Positions 52,858 through 62,651 of a DNA stretch of 64,000 nt are shown piece after piece. Under the pieces are notes generated by a model that saw nothing but the letters and a program-made list of their open reading frames with translations, was not told the origin of the DNA and made no database searches. Made by a program: the position numbers and the translations under genes. The stretch comes from Nodosilinea sp. LEGE 07298 (GTDB lineage Bacteria > Cyanobacteriota > Cyanobacteriia > Phormidesmidales > Phormidesmidaceae), in contig NZ_JADEXE010000002.1 of assembly GCF_015207265.1 (NCBI RefSeq), positions 1 through 64,000 of the forward strand. Direction: 5' to 3'. Position 1 is the first letter of the stretch, and every line of letters starts with the position of its first letter.

Positions 52858-53250
52858 GTGAGTCCTCAGCCAAAACCGATTCAGCACAGCCGTCTGATCG
52901 CGGCTTCTCCGATCTACTACGGCTGGGTGGTACTTGCTGCTGGCACCCTAGGTCAGCTAATGACCACCCCTGGGCAAACTATTGGGGTGTCGGTGTTTCT
53001 CGATCCGATCATGGCGGATCTGGGGCTGTCGCGATCGCTGGTGTCGCTGCTGTACCTGCTGGGCACCCTTAGCGGCTCGCTAATTTTGCCGTTTGTGGGG
53101 CGCTTTATCGACCAGCAAGGGCCACGGGTGGCGGTGGGGGCGATCGCGGCGCTCTTTGCCCTGGCCTGTCTGGGCATGAGCCAGCGCACCTACCCTCACC
53201 CTGGCGCTGCTGGCCCCGTTAACGGTAGGAATAGTGGCACTTTGGTCTGA
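52858..53250 (+). pseudogene. MFS transporter, truncated N-terminal remnant
   Basis: About 110 residues of an MFS protein (YYGWVVLAAGTLGQLMTTPGQTIGVSVFLDPI, LSGSLILPFVGRFIDQQGPR) cover the first three helices. A frameshift near 53,190 moves the frame (LTLALLAPLTVGIVALWSE continues in another) and the rest of the gene is missing before the MITE. Confidence 0.8.
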
Positions 53251-53300
53251 GCTGCGATCGCATTCCAGAAGCTAAACAATCTAGACGTAGGGAGAAACCC

Positions 53301-53391
53301 GGCGTTGCTGAATAGCGGGATGATTTTGCGAAATTCTGAACGAGATTTCAGAGCTTTCAGGCATCGGTTCATCCCCTGAATCAGCAACGCC
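53301..53391. mobile_element. MITE copy 2 (91 bp, IS5-like ends)
   Basis: Same 11-bp terminal inverted repeat as copy 1. It sits in the decayed 3' region of the MFS gene. Confidence 0.85.
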
Positions 53392-53459
53392 CCAAAGGTT
53401 ACCGGGTAAACTCTCAGAGATTGGCTAAGCTAAAGTCACATCTTTAGCCCTACTGCCCC

Positions 53460-55283
53460 ATGCCTAATCTGCAGCAAACCTGGGATAATAGCTGCTTCTA
53501 CACCGGTAGCGACGATCCTCAAATCGCTATCACTGTCGATCGCCTCAAAACTGAAATCAATACCCTTTCAGTCCTTTGTAGTTCCTTCGCTCAGCAGATT
53601 GAGGCGGCGGAACCGATCGCTCCAGATCAGTTCGAGGGCTGGCTGGCCCAGGTTAGATCTGCCCACCAGCAGCGCACCGCCACCGCCAAGCAATTGGGCA
53701 ACCTGCGCACCTTTATTTCCTCCATTCTCAGCGTTGACTCCCGCGATGCCAGCGCCAGCCGGTGGAAACCTACCCTTCAACAGCTTGGCGCTGAAATGAG
53801 CCAGGCGACCAAAGCTTTAGATATTTTTCTGCTACGGGTTAACGACGATTTTATTCAGGCTCTAGTCGCCGATCCGGTACTCGAAGAGCTGAGCTTCTCG
53901 CTGCAGCACCAGCGCCAGCTCAATGACCAACTGCTCAGCCTGGCTGAAGAAAAGCTGATTACCGGTCTGGCTGTGAATGGGCTACAGGGCTGGGGCAATC
54001 TCTACACCGAGCTATCGGGTACGCTGCACTGCTCCGTCGCTGGCGATTCTGTAGGGCTGGCTAAGGCCTTTAATTTACTCAGTTCCCCCGATCGCACCAC
54101 TCGCTCTGAGGCATGGCACGGTGTCAATGCCGCCTGGGAAAGTCGAGCTGACACGGTGGCAGCCATTCTTAACGCTATCAACGGCTGGCGGCTAGAAGAA
54201 ACCAAACAGCGATCGCACCACCGCACCCTGCACTACCTCGACAAAAGCTGCCACCAGAGCCGCATCGATCGCGCCACCCTCGATGCCATGATGGATACCA
54301 CCTACCAGCGGCGAGCCATTGGCCAACGAGCCTTAACGGCGATGGGCAATGTGCTCGACATTCAGCCCGCTCCGTGGGATTTGTTTGCCCCACCCCCAAC
54401 CGACAGTCAGAGCCAAGGGTTTACCTTTGCCGAGGCCGTTGATTTAGTGGCCAAAGCCTTTAGCCAGTTCAACCCGGCCATGGGCGACTTTGCGATCATG
54501 ATGGCTGAAAAAGGCTGGATTGACGCTCAGCCCACCCTTAATCGGGCTACTGGGGCCTACTGCGCCAGCTTTGCCGAACCAAAAGAGCCGCGCATTTTTA
54601 TGACCTTTGAGGGCAGCATGAACAACGTGCTGACCCTGGCCCATGAACTGGGCCATGCCTGGCACAACTGGGTGATGCAAGACTTGCCGCGCTACAAAAC
54701 CTTCTACCCCATGACCCTGGCCGAAACCGCCAGTATTTTTGGCGAAACCCTGGTGCGCGACGCCCTGTTTGAGCAGGCCAGCACGCCCGAGCAAAAGCTC
54801 AAAATTGCTTGGGAAGAAGGGGCGGCGGCCATCACATTTTTGCTTAATATTCCCGCTCGGTTTACCTTTGAGCAAAAACTAGTTGAAGCTCGCAAGCAGG
54901 GGTTCATTATTGCCGATACGCTTAAAACTATGATGCGCGACAGTTGGCAGTACTGGTACGAAGACAGCCTGATGAGCTACGACGAGATGTTTTGGGCCAG
55001 CAAGCTACACTTCTCGATCGCAGAACTCGGGTTTTACAACTACCCGTACCTGTTTGGCTACTTGTTTAGCCTGGGCATCTACGCTCAAAAAGAGCACTAT
55101 GGCAGTGCGTTTAACGACCTCTACACCACCCTGCTGCGCGACACCGGCAGCATGACGGCAGAGGAGGTAGTGCAGCGCCACCTCCAGCAAGATATTCGCC
55201 AACCCCAGTTTTGGCAGACCAGTTTGGATATTGTCGATCGCGCCGTCAGCCGGTTAGAAAGCCTGGCCCCATTGAACACTTAA
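53460..55283 (+). CDS. M3-family oligoendopeptidase (PepF-like)
   Basis: A 607-aa soluble metallopeptidase. The zinc motif HELGH is at residues 395-399 (LTLAHELGHAWHNW), with the third ligand expected in ETASIFGETL. The C-terminal helical domain (YLFGYLFSLGIYAQ) is typical of PepF/M3B. It cleaves short peptides in the cytoplasm and has no signal peptide. Its stop overlaps by 4 nt the stop of the convergent 451-aa gene. Confidence 0.92.
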   Translation: MPNLQQTWDNSCFYTGSDDPQIAITVDRLKTEINTLSVLCSSFAQQIEAAEPIAPDQFEGWLAQVRSAHQQRTATAKQLGNLRTFISSILSVDSRDASASRWKPTLQQLGAEMSQATKALDIFLLRVNDDFIQALVADPVLEELSFSLQHQRQLNDQLLSLAEEKLITGLAVNGLQGWGNLYTELSGTLHCSVAGDSVGLAKAFNLLSSPDRTTRSEAWHGVNAAWESRADTVAAILNAINGWRLEETKQRSHHRTLHYLDKSCHQSRIDRATLDAMMDTTYQRRAIGQRALTAMGNVLDIQPAPWDLFAPPPTDSQSQGFTFAEAVDLVAKAFSQFNPAMGDFAIMMAEKGWIDAQPTLNRATGAYCASFAEPKEPRIFMTFEGSMNNVLTLAHELGHAWHNWVMQDLPRYKTFYPMTLAETASIFGETLVRDALFEQASTPEQKLKIAWEEGAAAITFLLNIPARFTFEQKLVEARKQGFIIADTLKTMMRDSWQYWYEDSLMSYDEMFWASKLHFSIAELGFYNYPYLFGYLFSLGIYAQKEHYGSAFNDLYTTLLRDTGSMTAEEVVQRHLQQDIRQPQFWQTSLDIVDRAVSRLESLAPLNT

Positions 55284-56635
55284 ACGGCGAAACCTGTCTT
55301 TTGCTTGCGCTTGTTTTTTGACTTTTTCTTTGACGAACTTTGGTTCACCTCTTGCAGGGCTTCCTGGAAGAGATTGTGCAGGTGGATAGGCACACTGGCA
55401 ATCTCTGGCAGCTCTGGTTCCAGGGGCTTGTCAGCCTGAACCAAAACATCATCCAAATCGTTTGCCGTCAGATCTGAGCGGTCGAGAACTCGCTCTAGAG
55501 ACGCCATCAGTGGCGCTGGATTTTCTTTGGCCAGGCAGTGCCAGATGTAGGCATTGACGGCATCGTCTTTGAGATATTTTTGGATCATTTGATCCAGCTT
55601 GGCTGCCGATTCGTCATCGGTTGCCTCAAACAACTGGATAAGGCGACCGTAGTCTTTTAGAAATGTCTGTCCCCAGCGAGGGTGAACAAATACCGTCACG
55701 GCTTCCGCCCGACGCAGATCATCCGGCAGGTTAATAGACGGCATGGCCATCTTGACCGCCTTCTTATTCTTGAGCAGACGACTGACCTGGTCGCCGTCTG
55801 CCCCAAGCGACTCTACCGATTCCGCCAGCTCTTCCTCAGAAACGCCGGATTGAGCGGCTATCTCCTGTAGAGACTTAGAGCCATCCACACCGGCTTCTTC
55901 TAAGCGCCGCTGGGTGATGATGTCTTGGTATTCTTGCAGCTTTTTGTTTAACTCGTAGCCCGAAAGCGTGACGCGATCGCCGCCAAAAAAATCAACAAAA
56001 TCGTGGTGAAAGCGCTCTACAGAATCCCAAGCTTCTTCTAAAAGCTCTGGGGCATCGCCATAAAGGTAGCGAGGAAACCAATTTTTGAAGTTGCCAATGG
56101 CGACCGCTAGCTTAGGCTTGCCCAGCTTGCCCAGCAGCATGAGAGGACCTGAAAACGTCCAATCGGTGGCTGCAATTGGCAACAGGCGAGTAACAACAAT
56201 TTCTCCTGGGCTGAGCCGAGACAACTCTTCTGCCAACTGCGCCCCGTTGGGCTCTACCCAATAGCGCTTTTCAGTTAGCCAATTCATTAACTCGTAGCGT
56301 CCGGTTGCGCCCTCTTCTGGAACCTGGAGGACCTTGAACAGACCGTTGAAGGTGTTTTTCCAGCCCTTGACCAACGTCTGATCAGCCTGGGGCAAACTGG
56401 TCTTGTCTTGCAAAAAAATATCTAGAACCGATTGGTCACCAGCCCGACCCTCGGTTAAAAACATATCAATAGCTAGCTCTGAGCGACTGATTCCCTGTAG
56501 GTTGGTCGCTGACCAATGCTTGAGGCGATCGGCGCTGTAGCTTTCTAAAGCTGTCGCCAAAGCACCATCGGCATCGAGAACAAAATCATATAATTCTTGC
56601 TTTAAAATTTCAGATCGCTTGAGCTGATCGTTCAC
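55280..56635 (-). CDS. Conserved hypothetical protein (451 aa)
   Basis: No family recognised. A soluble, mostly helical protein with WVEPNGAQLAEELSRLSPGEIVVTRLLPI in the middle, a helix-rich region with SLQEIAAQSGVSEEELAE (HTH-like, about 265-282), FVHPRWGQTFLKDYGRLIQLFEAT, and a basic tail KKKSKNKRKQK. Convergent with the oligopeptidase gene. A tandem direct repeat lies about 110-160 nt upstream of its start. Confidence 0.7.
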   Translation of the reverse strand: MNDQLKRSEILKQELYDFVLDADGALATALESYSADRLKHWSATNLQGISRSELAIDMFLTEGRAGDQSVLDIFLQDKTSLPQADQTLVKGWKNTFNGLFKVLQVPEEGATGRYELMNWLTEKRYWVEPNGAQLAEELSRLSPGEIVVTRLLPIAATDWTFSGPLMLLGKLGKPKLAVAIGNFKNWFPRYLYGDAPELLEEAWDSVERFHHDFVDFFGGDRVTLSGYELNKKLQEYQDIITQRRLEEAGVDGSKSLQEIAAQSGVSEEELAESVESLGADGDQVSRLLKNKKAVKMAMPSINLPDDLRRAEAVTVFVHPRWGQTFLKDYGRLIQLFEATDDESAAKLDQMIQKYLKDDAVNAYIWHCLAKENPAPLMASLERVLDRSDLTANDLDDVLVQADKPLEPELPEIASVPIHLHNLFQEALQEVNQSSSKKKSKNKRKQKTGFAV

Positions 56636-56746
56636 AGAGAACCCTATTGATACAACAAAACCACTGGAAACTCTGCTTCCAAAAAAAAATTTAGGACAAC
56701 TGCTATTGAGTTGCCCTAATCATTGTAATCAGGTAAGCTCACCCGT

Positions 56747-56795
56747 GCAAGGCAAGTTACTAAACTATACTTGCAAGGCAAGTTACTAGACTGTA
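56747..56795. repeat. Tandem 23-bp direct repeat
   Basis: GCAAGGCAAGTTACTAaACTaTA occurs at 56747-56769 and, with two changes, at 56773-56795. A possible operator for the 451-aa gene. Confidence 0.6.
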
Positions 56796-56902
56796 TAGGA
56801 TGTCAACGTCTCACCGGAGGACACATTGGGCGATCGCCACAATGCGCTCCGAAGTTTAGATTATTTGCGCTCATCCAGTTTGGCTAGCAACAAGTGTCCT
56901 GA

Positions 56903-57172
56903 CTAGGCAGTCCGCTTGGTGGCTGCGTAGTAGATGAATAGGGCGATGATTGCACCTACGACAGAAAGAATAATGCCACCGATGCTAAACCCAGTCGCCG
57001 TAAGGGCTAATGTTCCTGTCGTCAGCAAAGTATAGATGCTACCTCCGACAAACGCGCCAATAACGCCTAAGATGAGTGTGCCCAAGATGTTGCCACTTTG
57101 ATGGCCAGGGTAGATGGCTTTAGCAATTGCACCAGCAATCAGACCCAATACGATCCAAGCTAGAATATTCAT
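56903..57172 (-). CDS. GlsB/YeaQ/YmgE-family stress membrane protein
   Basis: An 89-aa three-helix membrane protein with the family pattern ILAWIVLGLIAGAIAKAIYPG, GNILGTLILGVIGAFVGG and IILSVVGAIIALFIYY. Known members are induced by stress; the role is unknown. GGAG lies 7-8 nt before the ATG. Length is typical. Confidence 0.9.
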   Translation of the reverse strand: MNILAWIVLGLIAGAIAKAIYPGHQSGNILGTLILGVIGAFVGGSIYTLLTTGTLALTATGFSIGGIILSVVGAIIALFIYYAATKRTA

Positions 57173-57993
57173 AAATTAACTCCAGATATTCAAAAGGCAG
57201 TTAGAACAAAAGCAATCAAGAACTTTATGATGCCGGGCTGCTGCCTTTTTCTTTTCAACATTACTTTAGCGGAACAAGACTAGCTGGCGAGACCATCTAA
57301 AGGTACAGTTTTGCCTGTCTAAAGGTATATCCAGCTCTCATGGCCACTGGTTGTCAATAGCCAAAGACCGCGTTTGAAGCGGCCATCGCTGGTTTCAGCC
57401 GCCGAGCGGGTATGGCCCAAATCACTGCGACTCAAGCCTGTAAATAGCATTCATTGTCCTCAAGCAAGGCTTTAAGCCAGGCCAAAAGCTGGGAGAGGAG
57501 GATTCTGAGTAGCTTGGGTTCTACCAAAAGACAGAGCGGCATGGCTGAGGATTCTCTTTAAGCTAAAGAAGCGTTCAAACGTTCGCCTTGTAGAGAACAC
57601 GATTTTTTCGGGTTCTTAGCCAGTTTTAAGCGAGGGATGGCCTGCGCTGGACTAGGCTTCAGGGCAAAATCACCGGAGCTACATAGATAGATCGCATAGA
57701 CAAAACTCTCAGCCGCCCCCTCATTAGCCGATTTCTCGTTAGCCGATTTAGAGAGTAATGGCACCTAGTACTCGACGGCACAAACTGGGTGGTTATTGCC
57801 AATCTCGGGGGAGCTATGGAGCCAGCGGGCTGGAGGGTTAGGGTTTGCAATAGTTGGTTTATTTCAGCCATGCGGTACTAGAGACAATCCTCGTTCTGGG
57901 GTGCTATGAAGGGGCGCTGTGAAATGAAACGCGATCAGTTTGGACTAGAGGCTACCCACAAGCAAGACAGCCTGGAGCAAGTTGACTAACCTT
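57173..57993. other. 820-bp gap without a clear gene
   Basis: Only short frames without recognisable features. CTAAAGGTA occurs twice near 57,300. I see no RNA gene or mobile element. Confidence 0.5.
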
Positions 57994-59334
57994 ATGTTTG
58001 ATTACGATCTACTCGTCATCGGGGCCGGGTCGGCTGGCCTCTCTGCAGCAACAGCCGCCGCCCAGTATGGGGCACAGGTGGCGATCGCAGACCCTGGACC
58101 CCTGGGTGGAACCTGCGTCAATCGCGGCTGCATTCCCAAAAAATTTATGGTGTTTGCCGCCGATTTTGCTCGCCAGCAGTGTTTAGCCAAGAGCTATGGC
58201 TGGGTCAACCCCAGCGGTCGGTTCGACTGGCTGGCGCTACGCAGCGCGATCGATCAGGAACTCGCCGAACTGCGGCAGTCGTATCAGTCGAAGCTGACTA
58301 AAGCGGGCGTTGCCGTACTGAATGAGGCGGCCCGGTTTGTTGACCCCCACAAAGTCGAACTGGGCGATCGAACCATTACGGTCGATAAAGTTATCATCGC
58401 CACTGGCGCGAAGGCGGTAAAGCCCGATTTACCCGGTATTGACTATGGCCTCACCTCGCGTGATATGTTTCGTCTAGAGGCGCTGCCCGACCAGCTCACG
58501 ATTGTGGGGGGTGGCTACATTGGGGCAGAATTTAGCAATATTTTTGCGACTCTGGGCTGCCATGTCACTTTAATTGACAACAACGACTGGATTTTGCCCG
58601 GTTTTGACCAAGATATTCGTCAAACTCTGCACCATAGCCTGATGGATCAAGGCATTCGACTGTTGCCCAAGACAACCCTCGAAGCTGTGCGCACCGACCA
58701 GAGCGGTATGCATATTTCCCTGTCGGGCCAGCACGACGATACGCTGCTGGCCGATACGCTGCTGCTGGCGCTGGGGCGTAAACCCAACCTAGAGGGCCTC
58801 AACCTGGAGGCAGCGGGCGTTGAGGTCAAGGATGGGGCGATCGCAGTAGATGACTACAGCCGCACGGCCCAGCCGTCAATTTTTGCGATTGGCGACTGCA
58901 CCGATCGGGTGCCCCTAACCCCCGTAGCCAAAGCTGAAGGCTCTGCCGCCGCCCAAACCTTGTTTACCGATCGTCCCCAGGCCATGTCTTACCGCTGGGT
59001 ACCCTCTGCGGTGTTTTGCTCCCCCGAAGCGGCTACCGTGGGCTGGAGCGAAGCCGAGGCCAGATCCCATGACGACCTAGAGATTGAGGTGCACTGCTCC
59101 CGATTTACGCCGCTGCGCTACCTGCTGTCGCCCCAAAAACGAGAGTCGCTGATCAAGCTGGTAGTCAATGCCAAGTCTCAAGAAATACTGGGTCTGCATC
59201 TGGTGGGTGATGAAGCTTCTGAGATGATCCAGGGATTTGTGCCGGCGCTACAGCGTGGGCTAACGGTGGCAGAGTTGACCGAAACGATTGGTCTCCATCC
59301 CACCTCTGGAGAAGAAATTTTTGACTTAGATTAG
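57994..59334 (+). CDS. Glutathione-reductase-like pyridine nucleotide-disulfide oxidoreductase
   Basis: A 446-aa flavoenzyme. FAD motif VIGAGSAGLSAATAAA, redox-active GGTCVNRGCIPKK (Cys41, Cys46), NAD(P) motif VGGGYIGAEFSNIF, FAD-ribose motif FAIGDCTDRVPLTPVA and C-terminal HPTSGEE with the active-site His. It should use NADPH to reduce a disulfide such as glutathione; the substrate is inferred from the family. The ATG at 57994 gives the usual short N-terminus; a TTG at 57982 with GGAG upstream is also possible. Confidence 0.88.
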   Translation: MFDYDLLVIGAGSAGLSAATAAAQYGAQVAIADPGPLGGTCVNRGCIPKKFMVFAADFARQQCLAKSYGWVNPSGRFDWLALRSAIDQELAELRQSYQSKLTKAGVAVLNEAARFVDPHKVELGDRTITVDKVIIATGAKAVKPDLPGIDYGLTSRDMFRLEALPDQLTIVGGGYIGAEFSNIFATLGCHVTLIDNNDWILPGFDQDIRQTLHHSLMDQGIRLLPKTTLEAVRTDQSGMHISLSGQHDDTLLADTLLLALGRKPNLEGLNLEAAGVEVKDGAIAVDDYSRTAQPSIFAIGDCTDRVPLTPVAKAEGSAAAQTLFTDRPQAMSYRWVPSAVFCSPEAATVGWSEAEARSHDDLEIEVHCSRFTPLRYLLSPQKRESLIKLVVNAKSQEILGLHLVGDEASEMIQGFVPALQRGLTVAELTETIGLHPTSGEEIFDLD

Positions 59335-59439
59335 CCCAGCCTGCTCCGCAGCATTTTTGAAGCTGGAGAGTTACACGTTCTACCCTTTGACGCTACTCAG
59401 GCTTTGATTTTTTCTTTAGTTTGAGACGTAACCGTCCCC

Positions 59440-59492
59440 TGAGCGGAGTCGAAGGGGACATCTCGGGTGGGTTTTGGCTTCGACTTCGCTCA
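59440..59492. repeat. Inverted repeat of a cyanobacterial interspersed type
   Basis: TGAGCGGAGTCGAAG and CTTCGACTTCGCTCA pair over 15 bp with one mismatch. Similar units are scattered in many cyanobacterial genomes. Confidence 0.65.
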
Positions 59493-59563
59493 GCCAGCGT
59501 AGTTCTGGGCTCATTTGTGTTTGAGACCAGCGTTTAGTTATTGAAATTGGGAGAAAAGTGATT

Positions 59564-60145
59564 ATGACTAGCGATGTTTCATTGGATACTAACGACGTCA
59601 AGCAGGTGCGCGATCGCTCGCTGTGGACTGGCGTTGTACTCGCCATTTTTGGCCTGGTGGCCATTACGCTGCCTATTGTTTCTACCATTTTTGTTGAAAC
59701 TTGGGCTGCTCTTATTTTGGCCTCTGCCGGGGCGACCAAACTGTTTTATGCCTACCAAACCCGTGCCCAGGGCGGCACCCTCTGGAAAGTACTGCTCGGC
59801 GTTCTCTACATCGCTACAGGGGTGATGTTGTTTATCAACCCCCGTACCGGCATTTTGACGCTGACGCTTTTGCTGGGCAGCTTTTTGCTCACCGAGGGCG
59901 TGTTTGAGCTGATTCTGGCGTTTAAGCTGCGGCCTCAGCAAAACTGGACCTGGGCCTTGGGCAACGGCATCGTCACCCTAATTTTGGGTGCCATGATCTG
60001 GTTCCAGTTCCCCTCCGATGCGCCCTGGCTGCTGGGTACGCTGGTGGGGGCCAGCATTTTGTTTACGGGCATTTCTCGGATTGGGCTATCGTTCAAAGCC
60101 CGCGAAGTGCTCAAGAATGAGTCTGAGTCAGCCGCATCTGCCTGA
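59564..60145 (+). CDS. HdeD-family membrane protein (DUF308)
   Basis: A 193-aa protein with six predicted transmembrane helices in three DUF308 pairs (LWTGVVLAIFGLVAITLPIV, LYIATGVMLFINPRTGILTLTLLLGSF, NGIVTLILGAMIWFQFPS). HdeD is an acid-stress membrane protein in enterobacteria; the role in cyanobacteria is open. ATG at 59564 follows GGGAG by 10 nt. A terminator follows the gene. Confidence 0.88.
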   Translation: MTSDVSLDTNDVKQVRDRSLWTGVVLAIFGLVAITLPIVSTIFVETWAALILASAGATKLFYAYQTRAQGGTLWKVLLGVLYIATGVMLFINPRTGILTLTLLLGSFLLTEGVFELILAFKLRPQQNWTWALGNGIVTLILGAMIWFQFPSDAPWLLGTLVGASILFTGISRIGLSFKAREVLKNESESAASA

Positions 60146-60173
60146 GCCGTCACCCAGTTGCTGACAACCATGC

Positions 60174-60213
60174 TGCCCGGATGCTTCCTCTATGGAGCAT
60201 CCGGGCAATTTTG
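60174..60213 (+). terminator. Rho-independent terminator after the HdeD-like gene
   Basis: A 12-bp stem (TGCCCGGATGCT with AGCATCCGGGCA, 10-nt loop) followed by ATTTT. Confidence 0.85.
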
Positions 60214-60286
60214 GGTTTAAGGTCCGCCAGCGGTTTCTTCTACCAGCGATATAGTTGTAGAAACTGCGCCCACGGTCCTGAAAGCT

Positions 60287-62647
60287 ATGGTGTTAGACAT
60301 TCTTGCTGCGATCGGGTTGAAGGAAACAGGCAAGTACGTCGCCAAAGATGTGTTGCTGCCCCTGCTGCAAGGCAGCCTGGAAGACTACGCCAAGGATTTT
60401 TTTAAGGGCTGTGTTGCCGATGCAGCCGGTTTAGCCAGCCAAGCGCCTGTGCAAAAAGCGCTAGGCGAAGCGCTAAAGGCGTTTGTGGAACTGGTCGAAG
60501 CAGAGCTGGAGTTTCAGGGCTGCTCTGGGGCGGAGATTCGCGACTTTTACGAGATTCCCCTGCGGGAGTTTATGAAGGACAAGGATGTGAAGGCGACGCT
60601 GGGCCGAGCCTTTGAGCCAGACTGCCGCACCATTGATGCCGAGGTGCTGGCGCTGCGGTGGCAAGCGCTAGAGTTGCGCCCCTTACCTGAAAAATTTGAC
60701 TGGCCGCAGATTGGCAAGCAGTACGTGCGGGCCGTAAAGGGCATTTTGTGGAGTTCGGATGATCTGCGGGACTTGCTGAAATTGCACGATCAGGAAGCCA
60801 TGCGCCAGAGCGATATGCGCCGCGCCACTGTACAGGAGTTGGCGAGAGACCGGAAAGATGACCCCAAGACGTTGCTCTTTCTCAAAACCCGTGCCCAAGA
60901 GGACGAGAACTGGGTTGTGCGCCGCACCGCCGTGCAGGAGTTGGCCAAAGGCTGGAAAGACGACCCCGAGACATTGCCCTTTCTTAAAAACCGTGCTCAA
61001 GAGGACAATGCCAGCAATGTACGCTGTGCCGCTGTGCAGGAATTGGCCGAGGGTTGGAAAGACGACCCCAGCACTTTACCCTGGCTCAAAACCTTTGCCC
61101 AAAGTGATGACAAGTACGCTCCTGGTGCTCAACGTGCTGAAGATAATGCTGTGCGGATAGCGGCGATGAAGACGTTAGCTGAGGGTTGGAAAAACGACCC
61201 CGAGACGTTACGTTGGCTCAGGATCCGTGCCCGACGTGATAAAGATAAAGCTGTGCGGATAGCGGCGGTGCAGACGCTAGCCGAAGGTTGGAGAGACGAC
61301 CCCAATATGTTGCATTGGCTCAAGATCCGTGTCCGACGTGATGAAGATTTCGATGTGCAGGTGGCAGCAGTAGAAGCATTAGCCGAGGGTTGGAAGGACG
61401 ACCCCGAGATGTTGCCCTGGCTCAAAACCCTTGACCAAAGTGATAAGAACCTCTTTCTGCGGCAGGCAGCGGCGCAAGCGTTAGCCAAAGGTTGGCAAGA
61501 CGACCTCGAGATGTTGCCCTGGCTCAAAGACCGTTCCCAACGTGATGATGATGATGACGATGGGCGGATAGCGGCGGTAAAGGCGTTGGCTAATGGCTGG
61601 AAAGACGATCCCGAGACATTGCCCATTCTCAAAAGCCGTGCCCAAGAGGACAGGATCTGGGTTGTGCGCCAAGCCGCTGTGGAGGCACTAGCCAGGGGAT
61701 GGAAAAACGACCCCGAGATGTTGCCCTGGCTCAAAAATCTTGCCCAACGCGATGATCATAGCCGTGTACGGAGGGCAGCGGTGCAAGCCTTATCTGAGGG
61801 CTGGCAAGACGATCTTAGGACGTTCCCCATTCTCAAAAACTTTGCCCAACAGGATGATGATGAGGATGTGCAAGAGGCAGCTGTGGAGGCGTTAGCCAAG
61901 GGCTGGAAAGACGACCCGGAAACGTTACCCATCCTCAAAACCATTGCCCAACGTGATAAGTACAACGCTGTGCGGATAGCGGCGGTGAATGCGTTAGCTA
62001 AGGGCTGGCAATGCGACCTCGAGACGTTGTCCATTCTCAAAACCCTTGCCCAACATGATGATGATTACATTAGGCGGGCGATAGCAGTAAAGGCGTTAGC
62101 CAAGGGCTGGAGAGACGATCCTGATACCTTAGTATGGCTCAAGGACCGTGCCCAACGTGATAATAACGGCGTTGTGCGGAGGGCAGCGGTGGAAGCGTTA
62201 GCTAAGGGCTGGAAAAACGACCCCAATATCTTAACCTGGCTCAAAGACCGTGGACAATGTGATGGTGATTACTGTGTGCGGTTAGCAGTAGTGCGGGCGT
62301 TAGCCGAGGGCTGGAAAGACGACCCTGATACTTTACTGTGGCTCAAGAACCGTGCCCAACATGATGACAATTACGATGTGCGTAGGGAGGTAATGGAGGA
62401 ATTAGCTAAAGGCTGGAAAGAAGAGCCAATTCTGTTTGAAATTTGGTGTAATACTACTCTCAATGATCCCTTTGTGATGGATTTTGTTTGGCAAGACAAC
62501 CCTCGCCAAATTGCTCTCAACGTCCTGGTACAGCAATATCCTGACCATCCCAAAACTCTGGAACTGCTGCGCGATCGCGCCCAAAACGACAACGACGAGC
62601 AGCTTAGAAAATGGGCAGTGGAGCAGCTTGCCAAGCTTCAGGGTTAA
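60287..62647 (+). CDS. HEAT-repeat protein with NACHT-associated N-terminal domain
   Basis: A 786-aa protein. Residues about 1-165 resemble the N-terminal domain of cyanobacterial NACHT (STAND) proteins: LPLLQGSLEDYAKDFFKG, GEALKAFVELVEAELEFQG, IRDFYEIPLREFMKD. The NACHT ATPase is absent. About 16 HEAT-like repeats of 33-37 residues follow directly (VRxAAVxALAxGWKDDPETLPWLKxRAQxD). In NACHT proteins the repeats sense and the N-terminus executes, so this looks like a sensor-effector fusion without the switch, or a partner of another STAND protein. No catalytic residue seen. Confidence 0.78.
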   Translation: MVLDILAAIGLKETGKYVAKDVLLPLLQGSLEDYAKDFFKGCVADAAGLASQAPVQKALGEALKAFVELVEAELEFQGCSGAEIRDFYEIPLREFMKDKDVKATLGRAFEPDCRTIDAEVLALRWQALELRPLPEKFDWPQIGKQYVRAVKGILWSSDDLRDLLKLHDQEAMRQSDMRRATVQELARDRKDDPKTLLFLKTRAQEDENWVVRRTAVQELAKGWKDDPETLPFLKNRAQEDNASNVRCAAVQELAEGWKDDPSTLPWLKTFAQSDDKYAPGAQRAEDNAVRIAAMKTLAEGWKNDPETLRWLRIRARRDKDKAVRIAAVQTLAEGWRDDPNMLHWLKIRVRRDEDFDVQVAAVEALAEGWKDDPEMLPWLKTLDQSDKNLFLRQAAAQALAKGWQDDLEMLPWLKDRSQRDDDDDDGRIAAVKALANGWKDDPETLPILKSRAQEDRIWVVRQAAVEALARGWKNDPEMLPWLKNLAQRDDHSRVRRAAVQALSEGWQDDLRTFPILKNFAQQDDDEDVQEAAVEALAKGWKDDPETLPILKTIAQRDKYNAVRIAAVNALAKGWQCDLETLSILKTLAQHDDDYIRRAIAVKALAKGWRDDPDTLVWLKDRAQRDNNGVVRRAAVEALAKGWKNDPNILTWLKDRGQCDGDYCVRLAVVRALAEGWKDDPDTLLWLKNRAQHDDNYDVRREVMEELAKGWKEEPILFEIWCNTTLNDPFVMDFVWQDNPRQIALNVLVQQYPDHPKTLELLRDRAQNDNDEQLRKWAVEQLAKLQG

Positions 62648-62651
62648 TACC

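Noticed and set aside
53301-53391. Possible stem-loop RNA or terminator before the oligopeptidase gene
   Set aside because: A second near-identical copy at 48086 with the same ends shows it is a MITE.
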